Part shown: piece after piece, positions 8,947 through 16,995 of the stretch | Numbering within the stretch: the first letter of the stretch is position 1 | Layout: each line of letters starts with the position of its first letter | Assembly (NCBI GenBank): GCA_964497495.1 | Contig: CAZCCZ010000013.1 | Span: 3,506-67,505 of the forward strand | Source of the DNA: CAXXOK01 sp964497495 | GTDB lineage: Bacteria > Bacillota > Clostridia > Christensenellales > Aristaeellaceae | Reading direction: 5' to 3' | DNA: 64,000 nucleotides | The notes under the pieces: generated by a model | What the model saw: the letters and a program-made list of their open reading frames with translations, nothing else | What the model was told of the DNA's origin: nothing | The model's database searches: none | Program-made: the position numbers and the translations under genes

Positions 8947-9595
8947 GGTTCTCCCCCGCGGCGCTTTTCATGAGGCCGCAGAAAAAGCGGAGCGTGCGCA
9001 CCATATAGGCGACGACTTCGTGCCCGTCCGCGAGGCCGTATTGGGACATGATGTATTCCTTGGTCAGTGTGATGGAAACGTAGTTGTACTGCTCCGCGAA
9101 CATCCGCGCGTCCACGGCGCCCACCATGCCCCTGTCCCGCATTTTGGCGATCAGTCGCTCGTAGTAGTCCGCCGGTTCCCGCACGACGTACCGGTAATAC
9201 ATTTCGGCGGCGCGCGCGTCCCGGAACTTTTCGTAATTGATGATCTGCGCGGTGTTGGCCAGCGTGCCGCCGACGCTTTCCCCTACGTGGAACAGGATGG
9301 CCTTGAAAATCTCCTCCGGCTCCATGAAGGAAAGCATCCGGTCCAGTTCCGCGTCGGAAGGCCGGGTGCCGGGCACGAGGCGGATAAAATCGTCGTACAG
9401 CGCGGTGACGATGTCCGCCTTGCCTTGAAAATGGTTGTAGATCGAGCTTTCCCGCACGCCCGCGCGTTTGGCGATGGCCCGCACCGGCACGCCCTCGCAG
9501 CCGGAACGGGCGAACAGCTCGGCGGCGGCGTCCAAGATCTGGCGCGCAGTCGCCAGCCCTTTTTTGTTTTTATGAACCGTCGGTTTCGGCTGCAC
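8927..9595 (-). CDS. TetR/AcrR-family transcriptional regulator
   Basis: The 222-residue protein has the TetR N-terminal helix-turn-helix at about residues 15-60 (ARQILDAAAELFARSGCEG followed by VPVRAIAKRAGVRESSIYNHF). An effector-binding helical domain with no close similarity to a known ligand class follows. The start is GTG 9595, 11 bases after GGAG; the DNA-binding domain begins within 15 residues, as is usual. The gene is preceded by a promoter containing a palindrome, so it is very likely autorepressed, and it overlaps the cysteine-rich gene downstream. The effector is unknown. Confidence 0.92.
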   Translation of the reverse strand: MQPKPTVHKNKKGLATARQILDAAAELFARSGCEGVPVRAIAKRAGVRESSIYNHFQGKADIVTALYDDFIRLVPGTRPSDAELDRMLSFMEPEEIFKAILFHVGESVGGTLANTAQIINYEKFRDARAAEMYYRYVVREPADYYERLIAKMRDRGMVGAVDARMFAEQYNYVSITLTKEYIMSQYGLADGHEVVAYMVRTLRFFCGLMKSAAGENHGKAEG

Positions 9596-9618
9596 GGTCG
9601 TTCACGCTCCTCGCAGCC

Positions 9619-9647
9619 ATTATACTAACGATCGTTCATAAAATCAA
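9619..9647 (-). promoter_or_regulatory. TetR promoter with embedded palindromic operator
   Basis: On the minus strand TTGATT (9647-9642), 17 bases, then a perfect TATAAT (9624-9619). The spacer contains the perfect 10-bp palindrome AACGATCGTT (9627-9636). A repressor bound there would block both boxes, the standard autoregulatory arrangement of TetR regulators. A possible extra half-site TTCGTT lies at 9665-9670. Confidence 0.78.
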
Positions 9648-9703
9648 GCAGGATACAATCAAATGTTCGTTTTATAAACCACGGGGGGATTTGCCGACGC
9701 ACG

Positions 9704-10048
9704 TCAGGCTTTGAAGCTACGCAGGTACACCCGATTGCCGTCGGGATCCAGAAAGCACAGGTTGCGCGCGCCCCAGGGCCTGTCCGCAGGCGGGGAAACG
9801 ATCTGCACGCCCATATCCAGCAGCCGCGCGTATTCCGCGTCCACGTCGTCCGTGGTGAAGGCGAGGCACGCGTTCTGGCCGCCCGCGGGGATGTCCGCGT
9901 CGTGGTAGATCGTCAGCATCGGTTCCCCGGCGACCAGCTTACGGTGTTCGCCCTCCCCGCCCTCGCCGGGAACGCCCAGCAGGCGGCCGTAGAACGCGGC
10001 CATGCGCGCCACGTCGCTGGTAAGCAGGCAGATTTCTCCGATATACAT
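9704..10048 (-). CDS. VOC-family (glyoxalase/bleomycin resistance-like) protein
   Basis: The 114-residue protein is a single vicinal-oxygen-chelate module with two beta-alpha-beta-beta-beta units. The first begins MYIGEICLLTSDVARMAAFYGRLLG in pattern; the second has ACLAFTTDDVDAEYARLLDMG and ends FLDPDGNRVYLRSF, the usual metal-ligand strand with LDPDGN. Members are dioxygenases, glyoxalases, antibiotic-binding proteins or have unknown roles, and the sequence does not decide between them. The start is ATG behind GGAGAAAA. It is a single-gene unit between the TetR pair and tRNA-Leu. Confidence 0.85.
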   Translation of the reverse strand: MYIGEICLLTSDVARMAAFYGRLLGVPGEGGEGEHRKLVAGEPMLTIYHDADIPAGGQNACLAFTTDDVDAEYARLLDMGVQIVSPPADRPWGARNLCFLDPDGNRVYLRSFKA

Positions 10049-10161
10049 GGTGTTTTCTCCTTTTCAAAGGAAGGCGTTCCGTTTGTCCGTCACCGGAATC
10101 ATACCATTTTCAGGGGGCGCGGGCAAGCGCGCCCGCGGGCCGCGGCGGGAAGCGCGAAACA

Positions 10162-10190
10162 TTGACGCTGCAAACGTTCCGTGATATCAT
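10162..10190 (+). promoter_or_regulatory. Promoter of tRNA-Leu
   Basis: TTGACG (10162-10167), 17 bases, then TATCAT (10185-10190). The -10 box ends 12 bases before the tRNA, giving a leader of only a few bases. Confidence 0.75.
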
Positions 10191-10201
10191 GAGGCGGTGT
10201 T

Positions 10202-10283
10202 GCGGGCATGGTGGAATGGCAGACACAAAGGACTTAAAATCCTTCGCTCCGGCGTGCGGGTTCGACTCCCGCTGCCCGCACCA
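10202..10283 (+). tRNA. tRNA-Leu (anticodon TAA)
   Basis: This is a class II tRNA with encoded CCA. The acceptor stem pairs GCGGGCA (10202-10208) with TGCCCGC, followed by ACCA. The anticodon stem AAGGA/TCCTT encloses loop CTTAAAA with anticodon TAA at 10235-10237. A variable arm with a short CGC/GCG stem follows, and the T arm GCGGG-TTCGACT-CCCGC is intact. The long variable arm and the anticodon agree on leucine. It has its own promoter and a hairpin terminator, so it is a monocistronic tRNA gene. Confidence 0.97.
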
Positions 10284-10304
10284 GCGTCGGCCGGAGGCCG
10301 TTTT

Positions 10305-10340
10305 CGGGGAAGGGCGATCCCTTCCCCGGCCTTTCCTTTA
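10305..10340 (+). terminator. Terminator after tRNA-Leu
   Basis: A GC stem CGGGGAAGGG/CCCTTCCCCG with a CGAT loop is followed by a pyrimidine tract containing short T runs. Confidence 0.7.
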
Positions 10341-10477
10341 ACCGACGGAATGGTTACGATTCAGAACGGGAGCCGGATAAACGTCGCGGGAAAGCGAGTT
10401 TTCCCTTTTCCTCCGGTTCCTTGCTTACGGCTATGGATTCGTTTGCCGCCCTATTTTTCTTACGGGAGGCGATACCC

Positions 10478-11362
10478 ATGTGGATTCTCTTCGCCTTCGG
10501 TTCGGCGCTGTTCGCGGGCCTGACCGCCATCCTCGCTAAAATCGGCATCCGCAATACGGATTCGGACGTGGCGACCGCCGTCCGCACGGTCGTGGTGCTG
10601 CTGTTTTCGTGGCTCATGGCGTGGATCACCGGCAGCGTGGACGGCCTTAGTGCCGTATCGGGGCGCACGTGGCTGTTTCTGGCCCTGTCCGGGCTGGCCA
10701 CGGGGGCTTCCTGGCTGTGCTATTTCCGGGCTTTGCAGCTGGGGGACGTGAACAAGGTCACGCCCGTGGACAAGTCCTCCACGGTGCTCACGATGCTGCT
10801 GGCCTTCCTGTTTCTGGGCGAGCCGTTGACCTGGCTCAAGGGGCTTGCGATCCTGCTGATCGGCGGGGGCGCGTACCTGATGATCCAACGAAAAGCCGCG
10901 CCCGTGGCGGTGGAGGTTGAGACGGAGGCGAAGCGGCGCAAAAGCCCGCTGTGGCTGATCTACGCGCTGGGCTCCGCGGTGTTCGCCAGCCTTACCGCCA
11001 TCCTTGGCAAAATCGGCATCGAGGGCGTTAACTCCACGCTGGGCACGGCCATCCGCACCGGCGTGGTGCTGGTGCTGGCGTGGGCCATCGTGTTCGCGCG
11101 GGGCAAGCAGAAAACCATCCCGGCCATCGACCGGCGCAGCTACCTGTTTCTGGTGCTGTCCGGCTTCGCTACGGGCGGTTCCTGGCTGTGCTATTACCGC
11201 GCGCTGCAAACCGGCCCGGCCAGCGTGGTGGTGCCCATCGACAAGCTGAGTATACTGGTCAGCGTCGCCTTCGCGCGCGTCGTGTTTGGCGAAAAACTGA
11301 CGGTCAAGAGCGCTGCCGGCCTCGCCATGATCGTGGCGGGGACGCTGGTGCTGCTGATCTGA
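10478..11362 (+). CDS. EamA/DMT-family membrane transporter
   Basis: The 294-residue protein has about ten hydrophobic segments arranged as two EamA repeats (about 1-140 and 150-294). The repeats are unusually alike: GSALFAGLTAILAKIGI against GSAVFASLTAILGKIGI, and SGLATGASWLCYFRALQLG against SGFATGGSWLCYYRALQTG. A charged linker (residues about 140-155) separates them. The family exports or imports small metabolites; the substrate is not predictable. I choose ATG 10478 because GGAGG lies nine bases upstream; the open frame further upstream is hydrophobic but not family-like. The glycan gene cluster begins 77 bases downstream. Confidence 0.9.
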   Translation: MWILFAFGSALFAGLTAILAKIGIRNTDSDVATAVRTVVVLLFSWLMAWITGSVDGLSAVSGRTWLFLALSGLATGASWLCYFRALQLGDVNKVTPVDKSSTVLTMLLAFLFLGEPLTWLKGLAILLIGGGAYLMIQRKAAPVAVEVETEAKRRKSPLWLIYALGSAVFASLTAILGKIGIEGVNSTLGTAIRTGVVLVLAWAIVFARGKQKTIPAIDRRSYLFLVLSGFATGGSWLCYYRALQTGPASVVVPIDKLSILVSVAFARVVFGEKLTVKSAAGLAMIVAGTLVLLI

Positions 11363-11439
11363 CGCGCCCACCCCGCACAGGAAAACCCGGCCCCGGCGTA
11401 GAACGATACGCACAGCGTCACCGAAAAAGGAGGCCGCCC

Positions 11440-12429
11440 ATGCCGCCGCTGGTCAGCATCTGCTGCGTTACCTACAACCACGCCGGCACGGTCGCGCAGG
11501 CGCTGGAGGGGTTCCTCGCCCAACGGGGGGACGTGGACGTTGAAATCCTGGTACACGACGACGCTTCTTCCGACGGCACGCCGGAGATTCTGCGCCGGTA
11601 TGCCGAAAGGTACCCCGGCGTGGTCAGGCCCCTGTTCGAAACGGAGAACCAATACCGCAAGGGCACGGCCATGGACGCGACGTTCAACTTTCCGCGCGCC
11701 GCCGGGAAATACGTGGCGCTGTGCGAGGGGGACGATTACTGGACCGACCCGCACAAGCTGAGAAAGCAGATCGACTGCCTGAACGCCCACCCCGGCATCA
11801 CCTTCTGCTTTACCAACGGTACCGTGCTGGACGAGAGCGGCGCGGCCCCGGAACGGACGTTTATCCCTTATTACCCCGAGGACGCCGCCTTTTTCACCCC
11901 CGAGACGCGGGCATACGACCTGGGGCAGATCACGCGGCTGTCGTTCATCCCCACGGCGTCGTTCCTGTTCCCGCGCGCGGCGTTGGATGCGGTTCCCCGC
12001 GAACTGCTGCTGGCTCCCTGCCCTTACGGCGACCTGCGGCTGAAACTGCTGCTCACCGCCGTGGGCGGGGCGGTGTACCTGCACGAGAACACCTGCGTCT
12101 ACCGCCTGAACGCGCAAGGCTCCGCCATGGCGGGCTGGGGCGCGGAAGCCGCGGAGCGGACGCGGACGCGCTGCCGGCAGGCCGTCGCGATGCTCCGCGG
12201 CGTGGACGAATTCAGCGGCGGACGTTTTCACGCGGATTTGCTACGCCTGGCGGACGACCAGTACCGCGTGATGCTGGTCTCCGCGCCCGAGCGCGCGATG
12301 CTCCGCGACGCCGACGCGCGGCGCGTGTACCGTACGCTGCCGCCGGCCGTGCGGCTGAAATGCCGGGTGAAGATGCTGCTGCCGGAGAAGGCGTTCCTGC
12401 GGTTGCGCCGGATTGTGAAACGGGCGTAA
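11440..12429 (+). CDS. Family 2 glycosyltransferase
   Basis: The 329-residue protein is a GT-A fold glycosyltransferase. It begins with PLVSICCVTYNHAGTVAQAL, has the nucleotide-binding DDASSDGT near residue 45 and the metal-binding region CEGDDYWTDPHKL near residue 100, where the DD of GDDYW would hold the metal and sugar nucleotide. It lacks a transmembrane segment, so it acts on the cytoplasmic face on a lipid-linked or nucleotide-linked acceptor. AAAGGAGG precedes the ATG. With the aminotransferase, flippase and ATP-grasp genes downstream it forms a small surface-polysaccharide cluster. Confidence 0.92.
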   Translation: MPPLVSICCVTYNHAGTVAQALEGFLAQRGDVDVEILVHDDASSDGTPEILRRYAERYPGVVRPLFETENQYRKGTAMDATFNFPRAAGKYVALCEGDDYWTDPHKLRKQIDCLNAHPGITFCFTNGTVLDESGAAPERTFIPYYPEDAAFFTPETRAYDLGQITRLSFIPTASFLFPRAALDAVPRELLLAPCPYGDLRLKLLLTAVGGAVYLHENTCVYRLNAQGSAMAGWGAEAAERTRTRCRQAVAMLRGVDEFSGGRFHADLLRLADDQYRVMLVSAPERAMLRDADARRVYRTLPPAVRLKCRVKMLLPEKAFLRLRRIVKRA

Positions 12430-12470
12430 GGAAACCGGGCGTTCTCCTCCGCCGGAAAGAAGGGAAAAAT

Positions 12471-13553
12471 ATGCGCATCAACGTGGCGCGCAGTTCCATG
12501 CCGCCTTTCGAGGAATACTGCGCGGAAATCCGCGGGCTGTGGGACAGCCGGTGGCTGACCAACAACGGCGAAAAGGCGCTCGCGTTGGAGGAGGCGCTGA
12601 AGGCGTATCTGGGCACGCCGAACGTGGTGCTGTTTTCCAACGGCCATCTGGCGCTGGAGGCGGCTATCCGCTCGCTGGGCCTTTCCGGCGAGGTGATCAC
12701 CACGCCGTATACCTTCGCTTCCACCACGCACGCGCTGGTGCGCTGCGGCGTGACCCCCGTGTTCGCGGACGTGAAGCCGGATGACCTTACCCTCGACCCT
12801 TCGAAGATCGAAGCGCTGATTACCGAACGCACCACGGGCATCGTGCCGGTGCACGTGTACGGCAACTATTGCGACGTTTCCGCCATTCGGAAAATCGCGG
12901 ACAGGCACGGGCTGAAACTGCTGTACGACGCGGCGCACGTGTTCGGCGCGACGCTTGGCGGGCGCAGCGCCGCCGCCTTCGGCGACGCGGCCATGTTCAG
13001 CTTTCACGCCACCAAGGTGTTCCACACGGTGGAAGGCGGCGCGATCGCCTGCGAAAGCGGCGAACTGGCGGAAAAGCTCCGGCTGGAGCGCAATTTCGGC
13101 ATTACCGGGCCGGAAACCACCGTATCCGTGGGCGGCAACGCGAAGATGAACGAGTTTCAGGCCGCCATGGGGTTATGCAACCTGCGGCATCTGGACGGCG
13201 AGATCGCGAAGCGCCGCGAGCTGTGCGCCCGGTACCGCGAGCGGCTTACCGGCGCGGACGGCCTGCGCCTGTGCCCCCTGCGCGAGGGGGATAACGCCGC
13301 TTATATGCCCGTGCTGTTCGACGGCTTCCGTAAAACGCGGGACGAGGCGTTCGCGGCGCTGGCACGGCGGGATATTAACGCGCGCAAGTATTTTTACCCC
13401 CTCACCAGTGCGTTCGAGTGCTACGCGGGGCGTTTCGACCCGGCCGCGACCCCGGTGGCCAAACGCGCGAGCGAAACCGTGCTGACCCTGCCCCTCTACG
13501 CGGAACTGGCTGCGGAGGACGTGGACCGCGTGTGCGACATCATCCTGGAATAG
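12471..13553 (+). CDS. DegT/DnrJ/EryC1-family sugar aminotransferase
   Basis: The 360-residue PLP enzyme transfers an amino group to a keto-sugar nucleotide, making an amino sugar for a surface glycan. The internal aldimine lysine is Lys182 in FSFHATKVFHTVEGG; the cofactor-binding aspartate is in LLYDAAHVFGA. The N terminus (WLTNNGEKALALEEALKAYLG) is typical of the family. The start ATG follows AGGGAAAA. The gene lies 41 bases after the glycosyltransferase and 19 bases before the flippase. The exact sugar cannot be read from the sequence. Confidence 0.93.
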   Translation: MRINVARSSMPPFEEYCAEIRGLWDSRWLTNNGEKALALEEALKAYLGTPNVVLFSNGHLALEAAIRSLGLSGEVITTPYTFASTTHALVRCGVTPVFADVKPDDLTLDPSKIEALITERTTGIVPVHVYGNYCDVSAIRKIADRHGLKLLYDAAHVFGATLGGRSAAAFGDAAMFSFHATKVFHTVEGGAIACESGELAEKLRLERNFGITGPETTVSVGGNAKMNEFQAAMGLCNLRHLDGEIAKRRELCARYRERLTGADGLRLCPLREGDNAAYMPVLFDGFRKTRDEAFAALARRDINARKYFYPLTSAFECYAGRFDPAATPVAKRASETVLTLPLYAELAAEDVDRVCDIILE

Positions 13554-13572
13554 CGCGCGAAGGAGAACGTTC

Positions 13573-15045
13573 TTGAGCGAAACCAAGAAGCGGACGGCCG
13601 GGAGGTCGTTCCTGTTCAAACTGGCGGAAAGCGTGGGTACGCAGGGCGTCGCCTTCGTCATGGGCATCGTGCTGGCGCGCCTGTTAAGCCCGGAGGATTA
13701 CGCTACGCGTGCGATCCTGCTGGTGTTCGTCAACGTCGCGCAGGTGTTCGTGCAGAGCGGCCTCAACACCGCGCTCGTTCAGCGGCTGGAAGTGGACGAG
13801 ACCGACTTTTCCAGCGTGTTTTACTTGAGTCTCGGCATCTCGGGAGTTTGCTACGCGCTGCTGTTCCTCGCCGCCCCGGCGATCGCCGCTTATTACGGTC
13901 AACCGTCGCTGACGGCGCTGATGCGCGTGATGGGGCTGATGCTGTTTCCGGGGGCGCTGGTGTCCGTGCAGCAGGCGGTGGTGGCGCGCCGGATGGCGTT
14001 CCACCGGCTGATGGTGGGCAGCATCCTTTCCACGACGGTTTCCGGCATCGTGGGCATCGGCATGGCGTACGGCGGTTGCGGCGTCTGGGCGCTGGTTGGG
14101 CAGCAGATTTCCTATCAGGTCGCGCTCGGCGCCATCCTGCTGATTCTCGTCAAATGGCGGCCGCGGCTGCTGTACTCGTGGAATAAGGTGAAGTCGCTGT
14201 TCTCCTTCGGGTGGAAGCTGCTGGTTTCCAGCCTGATCGAGACCGTGTATAACAACCTGCGCACGCTGGTGATCGGCAAGATGTTCACCAAAGACCAGCT
14301 CGGCTTCTACAACCGCGGCAGGCAGTTTCCGGAACTGCTGATGAACGCGGTCAACGGCTCCATCCAGAGCGTGATGCTGCCGCTGTTCTCCGGCGAGCAG
14401 GAGCGCCGCGAACGGCTGAAGGCCATGATGCGCCGCACCGTGATGGTGTCCTCCTACCTCGTTTTCCCGCTGATGGCGGGGCTGGCGCTGACGGCGCGGC
14501 CCATGGTGAGCCTCCTTTTAACGGATAAGTGGCTGCCCTGCGTGCCCTTCGTGTGGATCTGCTGCGCGGATTTCGCTTTTTACCCCGTGCATACCAGCAA
14601 CCTGCAGGCCATCAACGCCCTCGGGCGCAGCGATGTGTTCCTGCGGCTGGAGCTCATCAAGAAGGCGTACGGCGTTATCATCCTCGTCGTCACGGTGCTC
14701 TGCTTTCCCACGGCGTACGCCATCGCTGCGGGCAGCGTGGTAAGCACGCTGATCGGCACGTTCGTCAACGCCGCGCCCAACAAGAAACTGCTTGGCTACA
14801 GCTACGGCGAACAGGTGCGCGACCTGCTGCCCTCGCTGGGCATGACGCTCGTCATGGGCGCGGCGGTGTGGCTGGCGGGGATGCTGCCGCTGGGAAACCT
14901 GCCGCTGCTGCTGGCGCAGGCCGCGGTAGGCGCGGGGGTGTACGCCGTGCTGTCCGTGCTGTTGAAACCCGAAGCATATCGGGACCTGATCGATATGGCG
15001 CGCGCCCTGCGCAGCAAACCGACGCCGGACGGGGAGGCGAAGTGA
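13573..15045 (+). CDS. Polysaccharide flippase (MOP/Wzx-like)
   Basis: The 490-residue protein has about twelve to fourteen hydrophobic segments and the pattern of lipid-linked oligosaccharide flippases: an N-terminal FKLAESVGTQGVAFVMGIVLARLLSPEDYA and later KMFTKDQLGFYNRGRQFPELL. It would flip a lipid-linked oligosaccharide or teichuronic-type precursor across the membrane. The start is a TTG with AAGGAGAA upstream. It lies in a tight cluster with the aminotransferase upstream and the ATP-grasp gene, whose ATG comes two bases after this stop codon. No polymerase gene of Wzy type is seen nearby. Confidence 0.9.
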   Translation: MSETKKRTAGRSFLFKLAESVGTQGVAFVMGIVLARLLSPEDYATRAILLVFVNVAQVFVQSGLNTALVQRLEVDETDFSSVFYLSLGISGVCYALLFLAAPAIAAYYGQPSLTALMRVMGLMLFPGALVSVQQAVVARRMAFHRLMVGSILSTTVSGIVGIGMAYGGCGVWALVGQQISYQVALGAILLILVKWRPRLLYSWNKVKSLFSFGWKLLVSSLIETVYNNLRTLVIGKMFTKDQLGFYNRGRQFPELLMNAVNGSIQSVMLPLFSGEQERRERLKAMMRRTVMVSSYLVFPLMAGLALTARPMVSLLLTDKWLPCVPFVWICCADFAFYPVHTSNLQAINALGRSDVFLRLELIKKAYGVIILVVTVLCFPTAYAIAAGSVVSTLIGTFVNAAPNKKLLGYSYGEQVRDLLPSLGMTLVMGAAVWLAGMLPLGNLPLLLAQAAVGAGVYAVLSVLLKPEAYRDLIDMARALRSKPTPDGEAK

Positions 15046-15047
15046 CG

Positions 15048-16004
15048 ATGAAAACCGTGCTGCTGACCGCCGTGGGCTCTGCGGCGGCGCACGCCGCGCA
15101 CGCGTGCCTGAAAAAAGCCGGATACCGCGTGCTCGGCTGCGACATCTACCCGCGGGCGTGGAACGTGACGGCCGGGGAGGTGGACGCTTTCTTCCACGTC
15201 CCGCCCGCGGCGGACGCGGAGGCCTACGCCGCCGCGCTGCTTTCCATCGCGCGGGCGGAGAAGGCGGACTTCATCGTTCCCCTGACGGACGTGGAGGTGG
15301 ACGCGCTTTGCGGCCGCAAGGCGGCTTTCCGCGCCGAAGGGGTCACCGTCTGCTGCCCGGACGCACCTGCGGCGGGCCTCTGCCGGGACAAGCTGCGCAT
15401 GGCCAAAGCGTTGGAGGCGGCGGGGCTCTGCGCCGTTATCCCCACGTACACGGCGGACACGCTGCCCGCAAACGCCGCGTTTCCCCTGCTGCTTAAGCCC
15501 CTGCACGGGCGCAGCAGCGAAGGCAAGACGGTGGCGCGCACCTCCGGGGAGCTGAAACTGGCGCTGGGCGCGCGGGACGACCTCGTAATCCAGCCCTATC
15601 TGGAAGGCGACGTGTACACCGTGGACTGCGCGCGGGACGAAGCCGGGAACGCCGTAACGCTGACGCGGCGGGAGCGCCTGCGCACGGTCAACGGGCTGGG
15701 CACCGCCGTGGACATCTGCCCCGGCCACCCGCTGGACGGGGCCTGCAAGCGCATCCTCGCGTTCGCGGGCATCGTGGGCGTGGTGAACGCGGAGTTTATT
15801 CGCCACGGCGACGAATACTTCTTTCTGGAAGTCAACCCGCGTTTTTCGGGCGGCGTCGGGTTCAGCGTGCTGGCAGGGTACGATTTCCCCCTTGCGATGA
15901 TCCTGTGCCACGAGGGGAAGCGGCTGCCTGCGCCGTCCGCGTTCCGTCCCGTGACGCTGGCGCAGCGGTACGAAATGAAGATTACGGGGGAACCCGAACC
16001 GTGA
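15048..16004 (+). CDS. ATP-grasp ligase of the surface-glycan cluster
   Basis: The 318-residue protein has a CarB/PylC-like ATP-grasp architecture. There is an N-terminal Rossmann-like preATP-grasp (KTVLLTAVGSAAAHAAHACLKK, then GCDIYP), the ATP-binding PLLLKPLHGRSSEGKTV with the phosphate loop, VIQPYLEGDVYTVDC, and the metal-binding FFLEVNPRFSGG near residue 265. Such enzymes join a carboxylate to an amine and, in glycan clusters, are thought to add amino acids or to build modified sugars. Its substrate is unknown. Its stop codon overlaps the GTG of miaA (GTGA), so the two are translationally coupled. Confidence 0.82.
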   Translation: MKTVLLTAVGSAAAHAAHACLKKAGYRVLGCDIYPRAWNVTAGEVDAFFHVPPAADAEAYAAALLSIARAEKADFIVPLTDVEVDALCGRKAAFRAEGVTVCCPDAPAAGLCRDKLRMAKALEAAGLCAVIPTYTADTLPANAAFPLLLKPLHGRSSEGKTVARTSGELKLALGARDDLVIQPYLEGDVYTVDCARDEAGNAVTLTRRERLRTVNGLGTAVDICPGHPLDGACKRILAFAGIVGVVNAEFIRHGDEYFFLEVNPRFSGGVGFSVLAGYDFPLAMILCHEGKRLPAPSAFRPVTLAQRYEMKITGEPEP

Positions 16005-16921
16005 GCGGGGGCGGGATTGTCGCGCCCGGCCTGCCGAGGATGGTCGCGGTCGTGGGTACCAACGCCTCCGGTAAAAGCGGGCTGGGGGTGGAGCTTGCCC
16101 TGCGTTACGGCGGGGAGGTTATCTCCGCCGATTCCCGGCAGGTATACCGCGGGCTAGATCTGGGCAGCGGAAAGATCACCGCGGAGGAAATGCGGGGCGT
16201 TCCCCATCACCTGCTGGACGTGTGCGGACCGGGGGATTTCTTTTCCATGGCGGATTACCAGCGGCTGGCCTACGAAGCCGCGGACGGTATCCTGACCCGC
16301 GGGAAACTTCCCTTTCTGGTGGGCGGCACGGGGCTGTACGTGGACGCGGTTGCAAAGGGCTACGCGCTTTCCGCCGTGAAGCCCGATTTGGCCTACCGCG
16401 GCGAACTGGAAGCCTACTCCACGCCGGAACTGTATCAAATGCTGCTGGAGCGCGCGCCCGGCACGGACGCCGACCCTAAGAACCGCAACCGCGTGATGCG
16501 GATGCTGGAAAAACTGCACGACGGGGACGCCGGGCACGGCGCGTTAAGCCCCCGTTACCGCGTGTTTACGCTGGGCGTTACCTGGCCGCGGGAGGAACTG
16601 TGCCGCCGCATCGACGAACGGCTGGCCCGCCGGATGGAAGCCGGGCTGGAACGGGAGGTGCGGGGACTGCTGGCCGCGGGCGCGACGCCGGAGTTTCTGC
16701 GCGGGCTGGGGCTGGAATACCGGTACGTCAGCGCGTGGATACTGGGGGAGATTCCGTCGCAGGAGGAAATGCTGACGGTTCTGGCGCGGGAAATCAAACG
16801 TTTCGCCAAGCGGCAGACCACGTGGTTCAGGCGGGATAAGAACATCGTATGGCTGGATATGGCCGCTGACCCCTTTGCACAGGCCTGCGCCGCCATCGAC
16901 GCGTTTCTGGCCGAACCGTAG
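16001..16921 (+). CDS. miaA: tRNA dimethylallyltransferase
   Basis: MiaA prenylates A37 of tRNAs reading U-starting codons. The 306-residue protein has a P-loop GTNASGKS near residue 20, ISADSRQVYRGLDLGSGK, the HHLLD segment, and the C-terminal GLGLEYRY and RQTTWFRRDKNIVWLD patterns of the family. GTG 16001 overlaps the stop of the preceding gene and has GGGGGA about nine bases upstream; ATG 16040 is an alternative 13 codons later. Its place at the end of a glycan cluster instead of next to mutL or hfq is unusual. A bidirectional terminator follows. Confidence 0.94.
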   Translation: MSGGGIVAPGLPRMVAVVGTNASGKSGLGVELALRYGGEVISADSRQVYRGLDLGSGKITAEEMRGVPHHLLDVCGPGDFFSMADYQRLAYEAADGILTRGKLPFLVGGTGLYVDAVAKGYALSAVKPDLAYRGELEAYSTPELYQMLLERAPGTDADPKNRNRVMRMLEKLHDGDAGHGALSPRYRVFTLGVTWPREELCRRIDERLARRMEAGLEREVRGLLAAGATPEFLRGLGLEYRYVSAWILGEIPSQEEMLTVLAREIKRFAKRQTTWFRRDKNIVWLDMAADPFAQACAAIDAFLAEP

Positions 16922-16932
16922 AGACGGAAATG

Positions 16933-16976
16933 AAAAACGGGCCTTAAAGGGACACTTCCTTCCAAGGCCCGTTTTT
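16933..16976. terminator. Bidirectional terminator between miaA and the ASKHA gene
   Basis: A perfect 13-bp inverted repeat, AAAAACGGGCCTT (16933-16945) and AAGGCCCGTTTTT (16964-16976), with an A tract on one side and a T tract on the other, works for both convergent genes. Confidence 0.9.
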
Positions 16977-16995
16977 CGTTATGCGAAAGCCTTTT

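Noticed and set aside
10202..10283. tRNA-Leu as an integration site of the phage block
   Set aside because: It is more than 20 kb away from the block and its 3' end is not repeated near either edge.
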